Positions 62,901-64,000 of a stretch of DNA of 64,000 bases are shown piece after piece. This DNA comes from Prosapia bicincta (taxonomy: Eukaryota > Arthropoda > Insecta > Hemiptera > Cercopidae). The notes under the pieces are model-generated. The model was not told the DNA's origin and searched no databases. It worked only from the letters and a program-made list of their open reading frames with translations. The stretch lies in NCBI GenBank assembly GCA_036971475.1, contig JBAIZL010000006.1:59070898-59134897 (forward strand), read 5' to 3'. Each line of letters starts with the position of its first letter. Position 1 is the first letter of the stretch. Position numbers and translations under genes: made by a program.

Positions 62901-63012
62901 TTATAGACGTTCCGCTCGGCCGTGATATCCAGGGGATTAAGCGAGTTCTCAGAACTTAACTCTCCCTCCGCAGGTGGCAACAATTACTCAGCTACTAGCG
63001 CTGCCCTACGGT
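62901..63012 (-). mobile_element. SINE-like sequence, tRNA-type head
   Basis: The minus strand begins GGGCAGCGCTAGTAGCTGAG, whose TAGCTGAGTAATTG resembles an RNA polymerase III A box. It ends GAGCGGAACGTCTATAAC, with a weak B-box-like GGATATCACGG before that. A related sequence in the opposite direction lies at 63744-63870. The evidence for a SINE is this pairing and the box-like motifs. Confidence 0.4.
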
Positions 63013-63743
63013 ACAACTACATTTTTATTGAAATTTTAAACTTGAAATAATAATTTTTTTCGAATTCTACAAAACATTCTAAAGAAAATAAGCTCAAACG
63101 CAGCCAAAATGCTTTATAAACTAGGATAAAATAGACAACTATATATAATGACAATGAAATGTTTAGTTTTTATTCTTCATTCTGTTAATATGATACAACT
63201 TTTATTGACACAAATTAAATCAATAAAATTAATAAATAATATAATTAAGACTATTTATAATACAATAAAATAATTCACTTAACAAATAGGGTAAGAAAAA
63301 TTACTCAAAACATATGACATAATTGAACCGGTATATGTTATCACGAATAAATAATGGTTTACAATTCTTTTAATAACTGGAAACAATTTATTTTTGACAA
63401 ATTTTACGTTTGTACTTTCGGCTTACCCGTGAGACAAGTTCTATGAAAATTGATTTTAAAACATGTGCACTTGAAAGATGACGGTTAAAAACTTTGCATT
63501 CTTTTAAATTTAGCACAACTGATCAAACTCGTATAGATGAAGATTTTTAATAACATAATTAAGAGACCAAACAATGTAAACAATTTAAAAAAGCAAATTA
63601 ATAAAAATAAAGTTTTTACGATTTTCTTACCGTGGACATGAATCTGTCGCATTTGGAATCATTTTTTTAAAGAATATCATGTAGAATTCCAAAAAACCTG
63701 TTTATTTTACATTTAAACTTGAAATGAAAAAAGTGGTTGTAAT
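63013..63743. other. Unassigned AT-rich DNA
   Basis: Nothing recognised on either strand; probably intron or intergenic DNA before the second NUDT9-like exon. Confidence 0.4.
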
Positions 63744-63870
63744 GTGGGGCAGCGCTAGTAGGTAAGTCGTTCGGCCGGCCCTGAAGTCGCTTAGTCCTCT
63801 GGGTCAACGGAGCGGAACGACTATAGGAACAGTAGATAGGTTCTCATAACTTACCCACTTAACCACTACC
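63744..63870 (+). mobile_element. SINE-like sequence next to the NUDT9-like acceptor
   Basis: GGGCAGCGCTAGTAGGTAAG at the start and GGAGCGGAACGACTATAGG further on match the inverted copy at 62901-63012; the middle is shorter. It ends about 15 bases before the splice acceptor at 63884, so it may contribute sequence near the branch site. Confidence 0.4.
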
Positions 63871-63884
63871 GCTTTCTGTTTCAG

Positions 63885-64000
63885 ATGAAGCCTGTGGTGT
63901 TCTTACGGGAATCCCTAGTCAACTCTCTGTACTACCCATTCAGTTTCGGCGTTGCCCGAGTAAACGTACCTATCGACAAGAAGCCCTGGAGTGTACCTTG
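63885..64000 (+). CDS. Second NUDT9-like gene, partial exon (runs off the window)
   Basis: After CTTTCTGTTTCAG the frame reads MKPVVFLRESLVNSLYYPFS, FGVARVNVPIDKKPWSVPW and leaves the window open. It matches the start of the exon at 52202 position by position (MFL.E..L...YYP.....GV.R..VP.DKK.W.V.W), and both exons begin directly after TTTCAG in phase 0. This indicates a tandem paralogue pair on the same strand about 11.7 kb apart. The ATG at the first codon is available as a start, but the conserved acceptor suggests an upstream exon. Only the N-terminal segment is visible, so the state of its Nudix box is unknown. Confidence 0.82.
   Translation, partial: MKPVVFLRESLVNSLYYPFSFGVARVNVPIDKKPWSVP

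Overview
The window looks like an AT-rich, repeat-laden arthropod genome, most likely an insect. The grounds are spliced C2H2 zinc-finger and NUDT9-like exons, Helitrons with Pif1-type helicase remnants, a pogo/Tigger-type element, long (CA)n and (TA)n tracts and a very large tandem satellite. The species cannot be named from sequence alone.

Layout. 1-2904: last exon of a poly-C2H2 zinc-finger gene and its 3' end. 2905-9570: gene-poor DNA holding a pogo/Tigger-like element (5845-6734) and two Helitron remnants joined head to head (6775-8916). 9575-9637: a candidate signal-peptide exon. 9638-18824: dense small repeats, namely Helitron tails, foldback elements, three dispersed repeat families and microsatellites. 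18825-48686: an array of about 378 copies of a 79-bp satellite with no net length change, built by repeated duplication of blocks of tens of units. 49455-51270: a second, older-looking minisatellite based on a 34-bp unit. 52202-53071: a NUDT9-like (ADP-ribose pyrophosphatase family) exon whose Nudix box has lost its catalytic glutamates. 53072-63880: repeats again, including a Helitron helicase pseudogene split by a MITE, a 1.08-kb non-autonomous Helitron, foldbacks and SINE-like sequences. 63885-64000: start of a second NUDT9-like exon, cut by the window edge.

Only three or four pieces of host coding sequence are supported: the zinc-finger exon, the two NUDT9-like exons (a tandem paralogue pair) and, less surely, the signal-peptide exon. 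The signal-peptide exon ends in phase 0 and both NUDT9-like exons begin in phase 0. It could therefore be the first exon of the NUDT9-like gene, which would place the whole satellite array inside a roughly 42-kb intron; this is an inference. Nearly everything else is mobile or tandem DNA. The observations most worth checking are the catalytically degenerate NUDT9-like paralogues, the indel-free satellite with its block duplications, hammerhead-like CTGANGA-stem-GAAA cores in foldback elements, and microsatellites carried inside dispersed repeats.
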